Assembly (NCBI GenBank): GCA_002083405.1
Contig: LVWT01000054.1
Location: 1-64,000 of the forward strand
Direction of reading: 5' to 3'
DNA: 64,000 nucleotides
Source: Nitrospira sp. SG-bin2
GTDB taxonomy: Bacteria > Nitrospirota > Nitrospiria > Nitrospirales > Nitrospiraceae
Below the pieces are notes generated by a model. It saw only the letters and a list, made by a program, of their open reading frames with translations. It did not search any database and was not told where the DNA came from. Of the stretch, positions 8,661 to 17,743 are shown piece by piece (within the stretch, counting starts at the first letter, position 1; the number at the start of each line of letters is the position of its first letter). A program made the translations under genes and the position numbers.

Positions 8661-9785
8661 TCAGCGTCTGCTCATCAACAGAGTCAGGTGGTTCCCTTTG
8701 CCTTGTTCACCGGCGATCGCAACCAGCACCCCGTCGCGCAACTTGAACGAGCCTGACGCCGCCACCATTTCGTTGGCCGACAGCCCGGTGTGAATGACGA
8801 CTTCATCGCCGAGCATGGCACCGCTCTCGACCAGCCGCGCATGGGCGCGGGTCTTGCCGTGTTCATCCGGCTGGATGACAAAAACTTGATCGCCTTCCGG
8901 TCCTTTGCGCAGGGCGCTGACAGGAATAGCAATAGCCGTGCGTGAGGGACCGACCGGAACTTGGACACGTACTGAGGCTCCCGGAGCTGGCGCCTGGTCT
9001 GCCCCCTTGATCCTTGCCCGTACCATCGCGTTGCGGGTCGTTGGGTCGATGCGCGCATCGAGGGCGAGGATTCTGGCTGGAATCGGGGCGGTTTGACCCG
9101 CGACGAATACGTCGACGCTGCCGCCTTCCCTCAGGGAGGCGGCGACTTGCTGCGCAACCGTGAAATCCACGTGGACGGCATCACCGATACCTTGCAGCGT
9201 CGTCAGTTGCGTGCCTTCGTTGAGGTACTGTCCGGGATGCACGTCCGCGATGCCGACCCGCGCTTTAAATGGCGCGCGGATGGTCTTGCGAGCGATGATC
9301 GCCTGCGTGCGCGCGATTTGAGCCAAGGTAATATCGAGATCCGCGCGTGCACGATCGACTTCTTCCTGAGTTGTGGCCATCTCCTCATTCAAATTGTGCC
9401 GCCGGTTGAGCACCGATTTTGCCAAAGCGGCCTGGGCTTCCTGCGCCTTCAGCTCTGCTTCCTCGACGGACACATCGAGCGCCACGAGGAGCGCTCCCTT
9501 GTCGACGATCTGTCCTGGAGTCAATGTGACATGGCGCACGGTGCCGGGGAGTTCATTCTTGAGCGTGATGGATTGGAGTGCCAAGACCGTCCCGATGGAC
9601 GTGGTGGTCGGTTGATACTCAATTTCCCTTGCCGTAGCGACCATTACCGACTCCATCGGTTCCGGCTGGTTGGCGGACGCTTCGGCGCTGGCTTGAATGG
9701 AGTCGTACTTCCACAATCCCAAGCCAACACCGATCGAGATGATGACGAGTAACAGTAATGATCCGAACCATCCGCGACGAGTCAT
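8661..9785 (-). CDS. RND efflux periplasmic adaptor (membrane fusion protein, copy 1)
   Basis: A 374-residue protein starting at an ATG preceded by AGGAGGG. An N-terminal anchor (about residues 8-27) is followed by the split lipoyl domain (GTVLALQSITLKNELPGTV; LTPGQIVDKGALLVALD), a coiled-coil hairpin (about 115-165, rich in Glu/Gln/Ala), a return lipoyl half with IRAPFKARVGIADVHPGQY, and beta-barrel segments ending in VVIHTGLSANEMVAASGSF. This is the usual MFP layout. It bridges the inner membrane permease and the outer membrane factor. It is the first gene of the leftward cassette, so the operon promoter should lie in the region just right of 9785. Confidence 0.94.
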   Translation of the reverse strand: MTRRGWFGSLLLLVIISIGVGLGLWKYDSIQASAEASANQPEPMESVMVATAREIEYQPTTTSIGTVLALQSITLKNELPGTVRHVTLTPGQIVDKGALLVALDVSVEEAELKAQEAQAALAKSVLNRRHNLNEEMATTQEEVDRARADLDITLAQIARTQAIIARKTIRAPFKARVGIADVHPGQYLNEGTQLTTLQGIGDAVHVDFTVAQQVAASLREGGSVDVFVAGQTAPIPARILALDARIDPTTRNAMVRARIKGADQAPAPGASVRVQVPVGPSRTAIAIPVSALRKGPEGDQVFVIQPDEHGKTRAHARLVESGAMLGDEVVIHTGLSANEMVAASGSFKLRDGVLVAIAGEQGKGNHLTLLMSRR

Positions 9786-9865
9786 GCCCCATACCCTCCT
9801 GTCTGTGCCGGTAGAATGTTCTTAATGCCCCTGCACCGGCGTGAATCTGATAGAGGGATACAGCA

Positions 9866-10027
9866 ATGAACGTTCCAGACGAGTATCGCGAGCTAGCAGC
9901 ATATGGAACTCATCAATTAAACGATGAAATACGTGTTTGGCTGGAGAAATCTTGGAACAAAAAGAAAGGAACTGCCGATGCGAACGCGCCGTCAGTTCGA
10001 CAGGTGCCGAAATATCGACTAATGTAG
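9866..10027 (+). CDS. Possible small CDS, 53 aa, unknown
   Basis: An ATG at 9866 preceded by AGAGGG (about 9 bases away) opens a 53-codon frame that ends at TAG 10025-10027. The product is polar, starts MNVPDEYRELAAYGTH and has a basic middle (EKSWNKKKGTADAN). It is AT-richer than its neighbours and diverges from the leftward efflux operon. I do not recognise it. It could equally be a chance frame in the divergent control region. Confidence 0.3.
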   Translation: MNVPDEYRELAAYGTHQLNDEIRVWLEKSWNKKKGTADANAPSVRQVPKYRLM

Positions 10028-10175
10028 TGAGGTGTGAGACATCAAACTAATAGGAACGCATCCTGGGCGTGATCGGTCTTGGTAGGGGGCAGTCAGCACG
10101 AGAAAAAAGAGTACAAGTGCTGAATCGTGGCGGAGCGGAGGCCAACCGGTCCCTTTCGCGCGAGATATTTCTCCA

Positions 10176-10313
10176 TTACCCGAGATAGCCAACTTTTTGC
10201 ACGATGAGTGTGGCACAGAGCACAATCAAGCCCACACCAAGCAGTTCCCGCCGAATGAGCGAGCGTATCGTGTGTAGGCATGCGGTCGCGATTGTTGAAG
10301 CCTGACCGGCCAT
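10176..10313 (-). CDS. Possible 45-aa single-helix membrane peptide
   Basis: A short leftward frame from ATG 10313 (an in-frame ATG also lies at 10331) to TAA 10176. It encodes a basic amphipathic start (TIRSLIRRELL) followed by one convincing transmembrane stretch, GVGLIVLCATLIVQKVGYL. No good ribosome site is visible before either ATG, so expression is uncertain. It sits about 160 bp downstream of another tiny membrane protein gene (10475-10678) on the same strand. A longer leftward frame overlapping it (10093-10347) looks less protein-like. Confidence 0.28.
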   Translation of the reverse strand: MAGQASTIATACLHTIRSLIRRELLGVGLIVLCATLIVQKVGYLG

Positions 10314-10474
10314 CCGATGAAGGCCGGCCATGAACAACTGAAGTCATACTCTGCTGAAAGATGGGAAAAGGAACTTCCGACTCAGGTTTCTCGAAGCGGC
10401 TGCTCGTCGATTCAGCCAGAGGGTAATCGGTTCATGGTGACAGGGTTCGTCCGAATACCTTGCCATTCGATCAA

Positions 10475-10678
10475 CTACCGCACTACGAGAAGCAGAAAGC
10501 CGCTCGCGCCCAGACAAAGCAAATGGAGTGCCCAGAGCAGCGTGCCCACATCGGTGCGTCCGAACACTTGCTGCGCAAGCAACTCCAATCCGAGGCTGCT
10601 GAGGAGCAGCCCGCCGACGATGCCGGTGAGCCACCCGATATGGTGTCCCCTTGGTTCTTTTTGAATGGTGGTGTTCAT
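10475..10678 (-). CDS. Small two-helix membrane protein, unknown
   Basis: A 67-residue protein with an ATG at 10678 preceded by AGGTGATCGT, a reasonable ribosome site. A short polar N-terminus (MNTTIQKEPRGHH) is followed by two hydrophobic helices, roughly 15-34 and 43-65, separated by the charged turn QQVFGRTDVG. No known family comes to mind. It lies downstream of, and in the same direction as, the DedA-rhodanese gene, and may be part of its transcript. Confidence 0.55.
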   Translation of the reverse strand: MNTTIQKEPRGHHIGWLTGIVGGLLLSSLGLELLAQQVFGRTDVGTLLWALHLLCLGASGFLLLVVR

Positions 10679-10801
10679 ACGATCACCTGTTAAAGATCGA
10701 GCGACTGCTCGTGTTATCTCAGTCAGGATAGGAACAACCCCTCACCCATCACAATTCCTTCCTCTACTTGGATGGGACAGTTTCGGCTGACAGGCTTGCG
10801 G

Positions 10802-11758
10802 TCAGACAGCAACCGTTTGTTCTTCAGTCGTTCCAATGAACTCTGCCTGTTCCGCCTGGAGGGTGTGCCAAGCCTCGATGCCACCGGCCAGCGGCCACAC
10901 ACGGGTGAATCCTGCTTCGCGAAGCTTCCATGCCGCTTGCATGCTTGCAGCATCTTTCGGGCAGGCGCAATACAGGATGACATCACGATCTCGCGGAAGC
11001 TCACGGTGCCTCGCGATTACCTCGTCGAATGAAAGAGGCAGTGAGCCCGGAATGCTTGGAACATCCTGACGAGCTCCGTGAGAACGCAGGTCGATGAGGA
11101 TCGGGTTTTCTCCTGCTGTAATTTTCTCGGTCAGTTGCCGTGCGGTCAGTCGAGGGACTCGTTGCCCTACATGGTAATGATGGAAACCTTTGTAGACGAC
11201 GTATCCCGTTACGATTCCAAGAAACACGAGCGCGAACGTATGACCCAGGTCGCCAATCACGAGGAGCGCCTGTTCGAGTTGGTTGCTGAACACCAGGCCG
11301 AGACCAATGCCGGAACCGACCCACAGCATCGTGCCGATGCCGTTGTACAAGAGGTACTGCGGCATGCTGATGCCCACAATGCCGGCCAGCGGTGGTGCAA
11401 TCGTGCTCAGGCCGGGGATAAACTTGGCGACCACCAGCGAACGTATGCCATGACGGGCGAAAAAGTCCTCTGTCCGTCGTACGCAGGCAGTGGGTTCCAG
11501 CGAGACCCGGCAGAGCCAGTTCAAGACCGCGCGGCCGCGGCGGCGTCCGAGCTCGAACCACACTTGGTCCCCGATCAGCGCGGCCAGGATCGACACCCCC
11601 GCTGCCATGGTGAAGCTCATCTGACCGGTCCCGACCAACGCGCCTGCGGCGATTAACAGTGGAAGGGCAGGAATCGGCAGCCCAACCTGTTCCGCAAGAA
11701 CCACGATGAAAAGCACGGTGGTTCCGTGCTGTGCCAAGAAGTGAAGCGCATCGTCCAT
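10802..11758 (-). CDS. DedA-family membrane protein fused to a rhodanese domain
   Basis: A 318-residue protein with two parts. Residues 1-200 form a DedA/SNARE-associated (VTT) domain with several helices and the hallmark segments FVVVLAEQVGLPIPALP-like, GDQVWFELGRRRGR and VAKFIPGLSTIAPPLAG. The part from about 205 on is a rhodanese domain: LTARQLTEKITAGENPILIDLR and a catalytic-site loop YCACPKDAAS with cysteine after the tyrosine. DedA proteins are implicated in lipid flipping and membrane potential upkeep; rhodaneses bind sulfane sulfur or act as scaffolds. The fusion is known in several phyla, but the joint function is not established. Confidence 0.9.
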   Translation of the reverse strand: MDDALHFLAQHGTTVLFIVVLAEQVGLPIPALPLLIAAGALVGTGQMSFTMAAGVSILAALIGDQVWFELGRRRGRAVLNWLCRVSLEPTACVRRTEDFFARHGIRSLVVAKFIPGLSTIAPPLAGIVGISMPQYLLYNGIGTMLWVGSGIGLGLVFSNQLEQALLVIGDLGHTFALVFLGIVTGYVVYKGFHHYHVGQRVPRLTARQLTEKITAGENPILIDLRSHGARQDVPSIPGSLPLSFDEVIARHRELPRDRDVILYCACPKDAASMQAAWKLREAGFTRVWPLAGGIEAWHTLQAEQAEFIGTTEEQTVAV

Positions 11759-11975
11759 ATCTGCCCCCGTGAGTCAAAAGAAATGTGTGGCGGTCGTCAT
11801 CTATGGCCTTCAACCATGGCAATGATTGTTCCAGGCAGCTTCGCGGAATGGCGATGCGCACAAGTCCACGTGATGTCAGAGGTTTAGCAGACTGAACTTC
11901 ACGGAGAGTGAGGAATGGACCTGCCGGTGACGGAAGGTATCTGTCGATATCTCGGCGTCTGGCGAGACGTCGACA

Positions 11976-14561
11976 TTACCGAGGACGAGTAATCCCGATC
12001 TTTTGCATTTTGGAGATCAGCGTGGTGCGCTTCATGCCGAGTTTGTCGGCTGCCCCTGCCGCGCCGCCGATGACCCAGTTGGTTTCGCGTAAAACTTTCA
12101 GAATGTGATCGCGTTCGGCCTGTTCCAGCGTTGTGGCCTTGGAGTCAACCGCAAGGCTCGGCGCCGGTTTCAATTCGGCCAGAGACACATAGAGATTTTC
12201 TCCCTGCGTGAGGATCACCGCCCGCTCGACGAAGTTTTCCAGCTCGCGCACGTTCCCGGGCCAGGAGTAATTCTGTAGCGCTTTCATAGTCTCGGACGGA
12301 ATCGTCTCGATGCGTTTCTTCATCCGTTGGGCGAATTTCTGGACGAAGTGCCGGACCAACAATGGAATATCCTCCGAACGCTCGCGCAGTGATGGCACAG
12401 TAATCGGGAATACCTTCAGCCGGTAATACAGGTCGCTGCGGAATGTGTGCGCGGCAACCATCTGAGCCAAATCGCGGTTGGTGGCGGCAACGACACGCAC
12501 ATTCACCCGGATTGTGCGGGTGCTGCCCAGCCGTTCGAATTCTTGTTCTTGCAAGACCCGTAGCAGCTTGACCTGCAGCTCCAGCGGAATTTCCCCCACT
12601 TCATCCAGGAAAATGGTCCCTCGGTCTGCCAGCTCGAATCGTCCGACCTTCGAAGCGATGGCTCCGGTAAAAGCCCCTTTCTCATGTCCAAACAGCTCGC
12701 TTTCAAGAAGCCCGGTCGGGATTGCAGCACAGTTCAGTTTCACGAACGTCCGATCTCGGCGATCGCTGCGATTGTGGAGAGCCCGTGCGATCAGTTCTTT
12801 GCCGGTACCCGTATCTCCAAGAATCAACACGGTGGAGCCGGTGGCGGCGACGGTTTCCACCTCTTTGAGGATCTGCTTAAGGGCGCGGCTTTCGCCGATA
12901 ATTTCTTCGAAGTTGTAGTCTGTTTGAATCTCTTCTTCGAGATACACCTTCTCCTTCGTGAGTTTATCCTTGAGCGTCGCAATCTCTTGATACGCCATGG
13001 AATTGGCTACTGCCAGCGCAATCTGTTTCGACACCTCGCTGAGCAGTTTTGCGTCGGTTGCCGAGAATGCATTGTCCTCGAGACTGCCAAGATTCAAGGC
13101 CCCGAAGGTCTGGTCGTGTAAAAGAAGGGGAACACAACAGGCTGAACGGACTCCTTCTGCCAAAAACCCCTGGGTAACGGTGCTTGTCGATTGTTCAAGA
13201 TCATGCCGCCCCAACAAGACGGCCTCTCGCTGCGTGATGGCCGTGGTGGAAGGACAACCGCATAGCGTACAAGTCGTGCCTTCTTCGATGAATCCTTTCC
13301 GATCGGGAAAATCCAATGCGTAGAGTTTCAGTTGGTTCGTATGTTGGTCCAAGAGGGCCAAGCTGACCACATCCGCTTTCATTACGCGCCGGATGCTGAC
13401 GGTGATCGATGTGAATAACTCCCGTAATTCCAAATGGGACACGACAGCGTTGTTGACATCGAGCAATAGACGCTGCCGGTCCCGTTCGAGGGCGAGTTGT
13501 TTCTGCGCAGCCTCCGCTTCTTGATGGTTTAAGACATTGTCCACTGCCACCGCGACCTGCTTGGCTACCTGATTGAGGAATTCGACTTCCGAGTTCCCAA
13601 AGGCGTAAGGGGTCACGCTGCCGAATCCGATCGCGCCCAAACGGCGCACAGCCGTGGTGAGCGGAAGGAAGCAGCAGGACCGCACGGTCATTTCCCGCAG
13701 CATCTCGACCATCTTGGGGAAACGGGTTTCCTCATCCATGCGCGGCATGACAACCGGTAGCTGGTTTCTGAGCACCCACGCCGAGATGGATTCTTCCATC
13801 GTCAGCTCCGAGCCGTCCGGAACGCGCTCGGCCCGGTCAGTGGCCAGCACGTGAATTCTCATCACATCACGCAGCGGATCATGCAAGATCAGGCCGATAA
13901 ATTCGAACGGCACCACGGAAGGAAGCCGCTTCCCCAATTCATTGAATAGCACTTTGAGGTCACGATGGACGGTAATCGCTTCCGATACCTCGAGCAAGAG
14001 CCGCAACCGTTCGCGGTCGAGCGTGAGGTCGCGGTGATGCAGGACATTATCCACCGCGACCGCGATCAATTGGCCGACTTGCTGAAGGAATGCCAGATCC
14101 GATTCACTGTAGGCCGCCTTCTGCAAACTTGAAAAGCCTATGGCTCCCAAACGCCGCACGGCGGTGGTGAGCGGGACGAAACAAAACGAATGGATGCCGT
14201 CCTGCTTCATGCGCTCGGTGACAGTGGGCCAGCGATGTTCTTCGACAAGATCGGGAACGAGGATCGGTTGTTGCGTCAGCCACACCGATCCGGCGGGGGT
14301 TTCTTCGACCGGCTCTTCATGGCCGCCCACAAGGTCAGCCGGCACGTTGGCTTGAATGGTGCGCAAGCGCATCGTGTTGCGAGCCGCATCGTACAAAGAC
14401 AGGCCGACGAAATTGACCTGGACCACGCGGGGCAGACGCTGAGCGAGATCGCGAAACAGATCGTGCAGGTCGCGATGCGCGGAAATCGCTTCTGCGACTT
14501 CAAGCAAGGTGCGATATCGCTCTTCCATCGTTTCGCACAGAGGGACCGATAACGGTTCCAT
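11976..14561 (-). CDS. Sigma-54-dependent transcriptional activator with three GAF domains (FhlA/NorR-like layout)
   Basis: An 861-residue protein. Three tandem GAF domains fill about residues 15-530; the first two are close repeats of each other (SFCFVPLTTAVRRLGAIGF versus SCCFLPLTTAVRRLGAIGF). Next is a AAA+ domain with Walker A GDTGTGKE, the sigma-54 contact loop GAFTGA, and the arginine-finger region. A C-terminal Fis-type helix-turn-helix follows (LEQAERDHILKVL through GMKRTTLISKMQK). GAF domains sense small ligands such as formate, NO or cyclic nucleotides, and the ligand here cannot be told. No -24/-12 promoter was found nearby, so its targets are probably elsewhere. Confidence 0.94.
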   Translation of the reverse strand: MEPLSVPLCETMEERYRTLLEVAEAISAHRDLHDLFRDLAQRLPRVVQVNFVGLSLYDAARNTMRLRTIQANVPADLVGGHEEPVEETPAGSVWLTQQPILVPDLVEEHRWPTVTERMKQDGIHSFCFVPLTTAVRRLGAIGFSSLQKAAYSESDLAFLQQVGQLIAVAVDNVLHHRDLTLDRERLRLLLEVSEAITVHRDLKVLFNELGKRLPSVVPFEFIGLILHDPLRDVMRIHVLATDRAERVPDGSELTMEESISAWVLRNQLPVVMPRMDEETRFPKMVEMLREMTVRSCCFLPLTTAVRRLGAIGFGSVTPYAFGNSEVEFLNQVAKQVAVAVDNVLNHQEAEAAQKQLALERDRQRLLLDVNNAVVSHLELRELFTSITVSIRRVMKADVVSLALLDQHTNQLKLYALDFPDRKGFIEEGTTCTLCGCPSTTAITQREAVLLGRHDLEQSTSTVTQGFLAEGVRSACCVPLLLHDQTFGALNLGSLEDNAFSATDAKLLSEVSKQIALAVANSMAYQEIATLKDKLTKEKVYLEEEIQTDYNFEEIIGESRALKQILKEVETVAATGSTVLILGDTGTGKELIARALHNRSDRRDRTFVKLNCAAIPTGLLESELFGHEKGAFTGAIASKVGRFELADRGTIFLDEVGEIPLELQVKLLRVLQEQEFERLGSTRTIRVNVRVVAATNRDLAQMVAAHTFRSDLYYRLKVFPITVPSLRERSEDIPLLVRHFVQKFAQRMKKRIETIPSETMKALQNYSWPGNVRELENFVERAVILTQGENLYVSLAELKPAPSLAVDSKATTLEQAERDHILKVLRETNWVIGGAAGAADKLGMKRTTLISKMQKIGITRPR

Positions 14562-14710
14562 AGCGGTGTAGTATGCCGTATCGACCAGCGCGGCTCAAGC
14601 CGCCCACCAGTCGAGCCAACGGATGAGTGTTTTTTGGATGGCGCGGTTCACCGTAAATGTAGTGGGAATTCAGTTCTTTCCTTTCACCTTGACCGGGAAT
14701 GGCAGTGCGC

Positions 14711-15007
14711 TCACCCTCCCGCCATGGCACCGACGATCAACAATGGCTCGGCTCCGCTTGCCACAGTTGTGGGGAGGGGAGTATCTGTCGGTTCATGGGA
14801 CAGGTCCTGGTCGCAGGCGAAGAATCGGATGAACGGCCGGCGCTGCTTTGTCGTATGATCGCGGATGGTTCCCCGTAGCATGGGATGCCGAGCCTCCAAT
14901 GCATCGAGTACTGAATCGACCGTGACTGGGCCGGTAATATCCAGCGTGACTTCGCCGCTGACTCTCGCGAGCGTCCGCAAATGTTGTGGTAGCACCACAC
15001 GAATCAT
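14711..15007 (-). CDS. MoaD/ThiS-like beta-grasp protein with C-terminal Gly-Gly
   Basis: A 98-residue protein from the ATG at 15007 that overlaps the stop of the BNR-repeat gene (ATGA). It reads MIRVVLPQHLRTLARV, then VTLDITGPVTVDSVLDALE and ends GAMAGG. The exposed terminal diglycine is the functional signature of sulfur-carrier ubiquitin-like proteins (MoaD, ThiS, CysO), where it is adenylated and thiocarboxylated. No E1-like activating enzyme (MoeB/ThiF) or molybdopterin gene is in the window, so the acceptor pathway is unknown. The tight coupling to the BNR gene suggests a joint function. Confidence 0.8.
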   Translation of the reverse strand: MIRVVLPQHLRTLARVSGEVTLDITGPVTVDSVLDALEARHPMLRGTIRDHTTKQRRPFIRFFACDQDLSHEPTDTPLPTTVASGAEPLLIVGAMAGG

Positions 15008-16188
15008 GGCAAGGTTTGAACCTCTACAGATAAAACTGCAGGCAAATCCCGTACGATCGGCGCCCAGTTGTCTCCGCCGTCGGCTGAACCATAGACCTGT
15101 CCGCCGGTGGTACCGAAGTAGATGCCGCAGGGGTCGAGCTGATCGACGGCCATGGCATCGCGCAGAATGTTGACGTAGCAATCTTGCTGAGGCAGCCCCT
15201 TGGTCAGCGCCTCCCATTCGTTGCCGCCCATCTTGCTGCGATACACGCGTAACTTGCCTTCCGGCGGGTAGTGCTCGGAGTCGCTCTTGATGGGAACGAC
15301 ATAGATCGTATTCGGTTCATGTGCATGGACGGCAATCGGAAATCCGAAATCACTCGGCAAGTTGCCGCTGATCTCATGCCACGAGTCCCCGCCATTGTCG
15401 CTGCGCAGCACATCCCAATGTTTCTGCATGAACAGGACATTCGGACGAGACGGGTGCATTGCGATGCAATGCACGCAGTGGCCGACGTCGGCATCCGGAT
15501 CGGGCAGTTCATACTTCGATTGCAAGCCTTTGTTGGCGGGCCGCCAAGTCTGGCCGGCGTCGTCGCTGCGGAACGCGCCGGCTGCCGAGATGGCGACGAA
15601 TATGCGGTCCGGCTGGCCGGTATTCAGCAGGATGGTATGGAGGCACATTCCGCCTGCGCCCGGCTGCCAGAGCTGTCCTTTGGTGCCGCGGAGTCCCGCC
15701 AGCTCCGTCCAAGTTGTGCCTCCATCTATTGACTTGAAGATCGCTGCATCTTCCACACCGGCATAGACCGTGTCGGGATCGGTCAGCGACGGTTCGAGAT
15801 GCCAGACCCGCTTGAACTCCCAGGGGCGCTGCGAGCCGTCATAGTGTTGATGTGTTGTGAGCGGCTTGCCGGTCTTCTTTGAGGCGTCATACAGGAACAT
15901 GTTGCTTTCCCCCTTCGGCATGCCGTCCGCCCCCATGAGGTCTTCGGGTTTGGTGCCTGGTGGATTCCAGGTCTTGCCACCATCATCCGAGCGCTGAATC
16001 ACCTGTCCAAACCAGCTACTGGTTTGAGAGGCATAGATGCGATCAGGATCGGCCGGTGATCCCTTCAGATGGTACAGCTCCCAGCCACCGAAGTGAGGAC
16101 CATCGACGGTCCACTGTTTCCGCTTGCCGTCCGACATCAAGATGAACGCACCCTTCTTCGTTCCGACCAACAGTCGAATTCTGCTCAT
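15004..16188 (-). CDS. BNR/Asp-box repeat beta-propeller protein (sialidase-like fold)
   Basis: A 394-residue protein started at ATG 16188, which is well placed after AGGAG; a TTG six bases upstream is less likely. It contains at least five Asp-box motifs (S-x-D-x-G-x-T-W): RSDDGGKTWN, KSIDGGTTWTE, RSDDAGQTWRP, RSDNGGDSWHE and GSADGGDNWAP. These lie at the turns of propeller blades. Such proteins are often named exo-alpha-sialidase, but catalytic residues are not evident and no signal peptide is present, so a cytoplasmic scaffold or binding role is more likely. It is translationally coupled to the MoaD-like gene downstream. Confidence 0.85.
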   Translation of the reverse strand: MSRIRLLVGTKKGAFILMSDGKRKQWTVDGPHFGGWELYHLKGSPADPDRIYASQTSSWFGQVIQRSDDGGKTWNPPGTKPEDLMGADGMPKGESNMFLYDASKKTGKPLTTHQHYDGSQRPWEFKRVWHLEPSLTDPDTVYAGVEDAAIFKSIDGGTTWTELAGLRGTKGQLWQPGAGGMCLHTILLNTGQPDRIFVAISAAGAFRSDDAGQTWRPANKGLQSKYELPDPDADVGHCVHCIAMHPSRPNVLFMQKHWDVLRSDNGGDSWHEISGNLPSDFGFPIAVHAHEPNTIYVVPIKSDSEHYPPEGKLRVYRSKMGGNEWEALTKGLPQQDCYVNILRDAMAVDQLDPCGIYFGTTGGQVYGSADGGDNWAPIVRDLPAVLSVEVQTLP

Positions 16189-16257
16189 GACCAACTCCTT
16201 TCCGCTTCATCCCGCGCAATTATGGTGGTTTTGGTCTTCATGCTCAGCACTCAGTCC

Positions 16258-16632
16258 TCAGCACTGTTTGCTTTCAGGTAGTCCTGTTATTTCGATCAAT
16301 GGTCTGACCTCGACGGTGCCGATCCGCGCCCCAGGCACTCGTTCGGCAATGCTGATGGCTTCGTCTCGATCCTTGACGTCGATTAGAAAGTAGCCGGCGA
16401 GTTGCTCCTTTGTTTCCATGAACGGACCATCGGTCACCATCGGCTTGCCGTCTCGTACTCGAACAATGGTCTCCGTTGCCTCAGGCTGCAGGGGTGAAGC
16501 ATGGACATATTGTCCTTTACCTGCAAGTTGGTGACAGAGCCGGATGGATTCCGCGAGCATGTCGTTCCGGATACCTTCTGGCATGCGCTTGAACATGTCT
16601 TCGTTGTGATGGACCAGCAGCATATACTTCAT
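16258..16632 (-). CDS. DGPF/YCII-family protein
   Basis: A 124-residue protein from the ATG at 16632, preceded by GGGAG. It begins MKYMLLVHHNEDMF and contains VTDGPFMETKEQLAGYFLIDV, the family core. It ends with the typical GTVEVRPLIEI. It resembles the DGPF protein at 19618-19974 and the edge copy at 1-248, so three paralogues lie within 20 kb. Its function is unknown. It is divergent from the SDR gene, whose start lies about 160 bp away, so the two may share a control region. Confidence 0.9.
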   Translation of the reverse strand: MKYMLLVHHNEDMFKRMPEGIRNDMLAESIRLCHQLAGKGQYVHASPLQPEATETIVRVRDGKPMVTDGPFMETKEQLAGYFLIDVKDRDEAISIAERVPGARIGTVEVRPLIEITGLPESKQC

Positions 16633-16790
16633 GGCATGTCTCCCAAGGCATAGGATAGTCGTTGGCCAGGGCCGAAATCGACATCGACTTCTCCTCATCA
16701 AGCTGCGCGATTGACAAGCTCGCCTAAGCGCGTGATATTTTTCAACAATCAACTATTGTTGTGCGAATGGAAACGATCGAGAGGTGCGTG

Positions 16791-17705
16791 ATGAGCCATG
16801 TACTGAACGGCAAAGTGGCTTTGGTTGCCGGGGCCACACGCGGGGCAGGTCGTGGCATTGCCGTCGAGTTAGGTGCGGCTGGAGCGACAGTGTATTGCAC
16901 CGGTCGAACGACGCACGCGCAGCGGTCGGAGATGAATCGTTCTGAAACCGTCGAGGAGACGGCCGAATTAGTGCGGCAAGCTGGCGGCCAGGGGATCGCT
17001 GTGCAAGTCGATCACTTAGACCAGGCGCAAGTGCAGACTCTGGTGGAGCGGGTTGAGCGCGAACAGGCCCGTTTGGATATTCTGGTCAACGATGTATGGG
17101 GATCGGATCTTCTGATCGAGTGGCAGACACCGGTATGGAAGCATTCGCTAGAAAAAGGTCTTCGCATGTTACGGCTCGCGATCGACACCCATCTCATCAC
17201 GAGTCACTTTGCCTTGCCGCTCTTGACCAAGCGCCCCGGCGGGTTGGTCGTGGAGATGACGGACGGTACAGCGGAGTACAACCAGAGGAACTATAGGGTC
17301 TCGCTGTTCTATGATCTTGCGAAGACGTCTGTTACGCGGATGGCCTGGGCCTTGGCGCAGGAACTCCGGGCTCACCACTGCACAGCCGTTGCTGTAACAC
17401 CTGGATGGCTGCGTTCGGAGCTAATGCTTGATGCTTACGGTGTTACTGAAGCCAACTGGCGAGACGCGACTGCGAAGCAGCCGCACTTTGTTATCAGCGA
17501 ATCGCCGAGGTATGTCGGACGAGCTGTCGCTGCCCTCGCCGGAGATTCAGATGTGACACGCTGGGCTGGTCAGTCGTTGTCGAGTGGCCAGCTTGCCAAA
17601 GCCTATGGCTTCACCGATCTGGATGGCTCCCAACCAGATTGCTGGCGCTACTTCCCGGAAGTGCATGACGCCGGGAAGCCGGCCGATGCGACGGGGTACC
17701 GGTAG
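16791..17705 (+). CDS. Short-chain dehydrogenase/reductase (SDR)
   Basis: About 304 residues from the ATG at 16791, which follows GAGAGG; an upstream GTG frame extension at 16761 is less likely. The N-terminus has the NAD(P) motif GATRGAGRG and the strand VYCTGRTT. The NDVW segment replaces the usual NNAG, and the catalytic dyad is probably YDLAK (Y-x-x-x-K), with MTDGT at the position of the active serine. The substrate is unknown. The Arg after the first glycine motif and TGRT suggest NADPH preference. It is followed by a broken acetyltransferase gene on the same strand. Confidence 0.85.
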   Translation: MSHVLNGKVALVAGATRGAGRGIAVELGAAGATVYCTGRTTHAQRSEMNRSETVEETAELVRQAGGQGIAVQVDHLDQAQVQTLVERVEREQARLDILVNDVWGSDLLIEWQTPVWKHSLEKGLRMLRLAIDTHLITSHFALPLLTKRPGGLVVEMTDGTAEYNQRNYRVSLFYDLAKTSVTRMAWALAQELRAHHCTAVAVTPGWLRSELMLDAYGVTEANWRDATAKQPHFVISESPRYVGRAVAALAGDSDVTRWAGQSLSSGQLAKAYGFTDLDGSQPDCWRYFPEVHDAGKPADATGYR

Positions 17706-17743
17706 AGCCTTCAACGTACGGCACCGAGAATGCAAATGGGATC

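Noticed and set aside
15004..16188. BNR protein as a true sialidase
   Set aside because: Asp-box repeats alone only show the propeller fold. The arginine triad and a signal peptide are not apparent.
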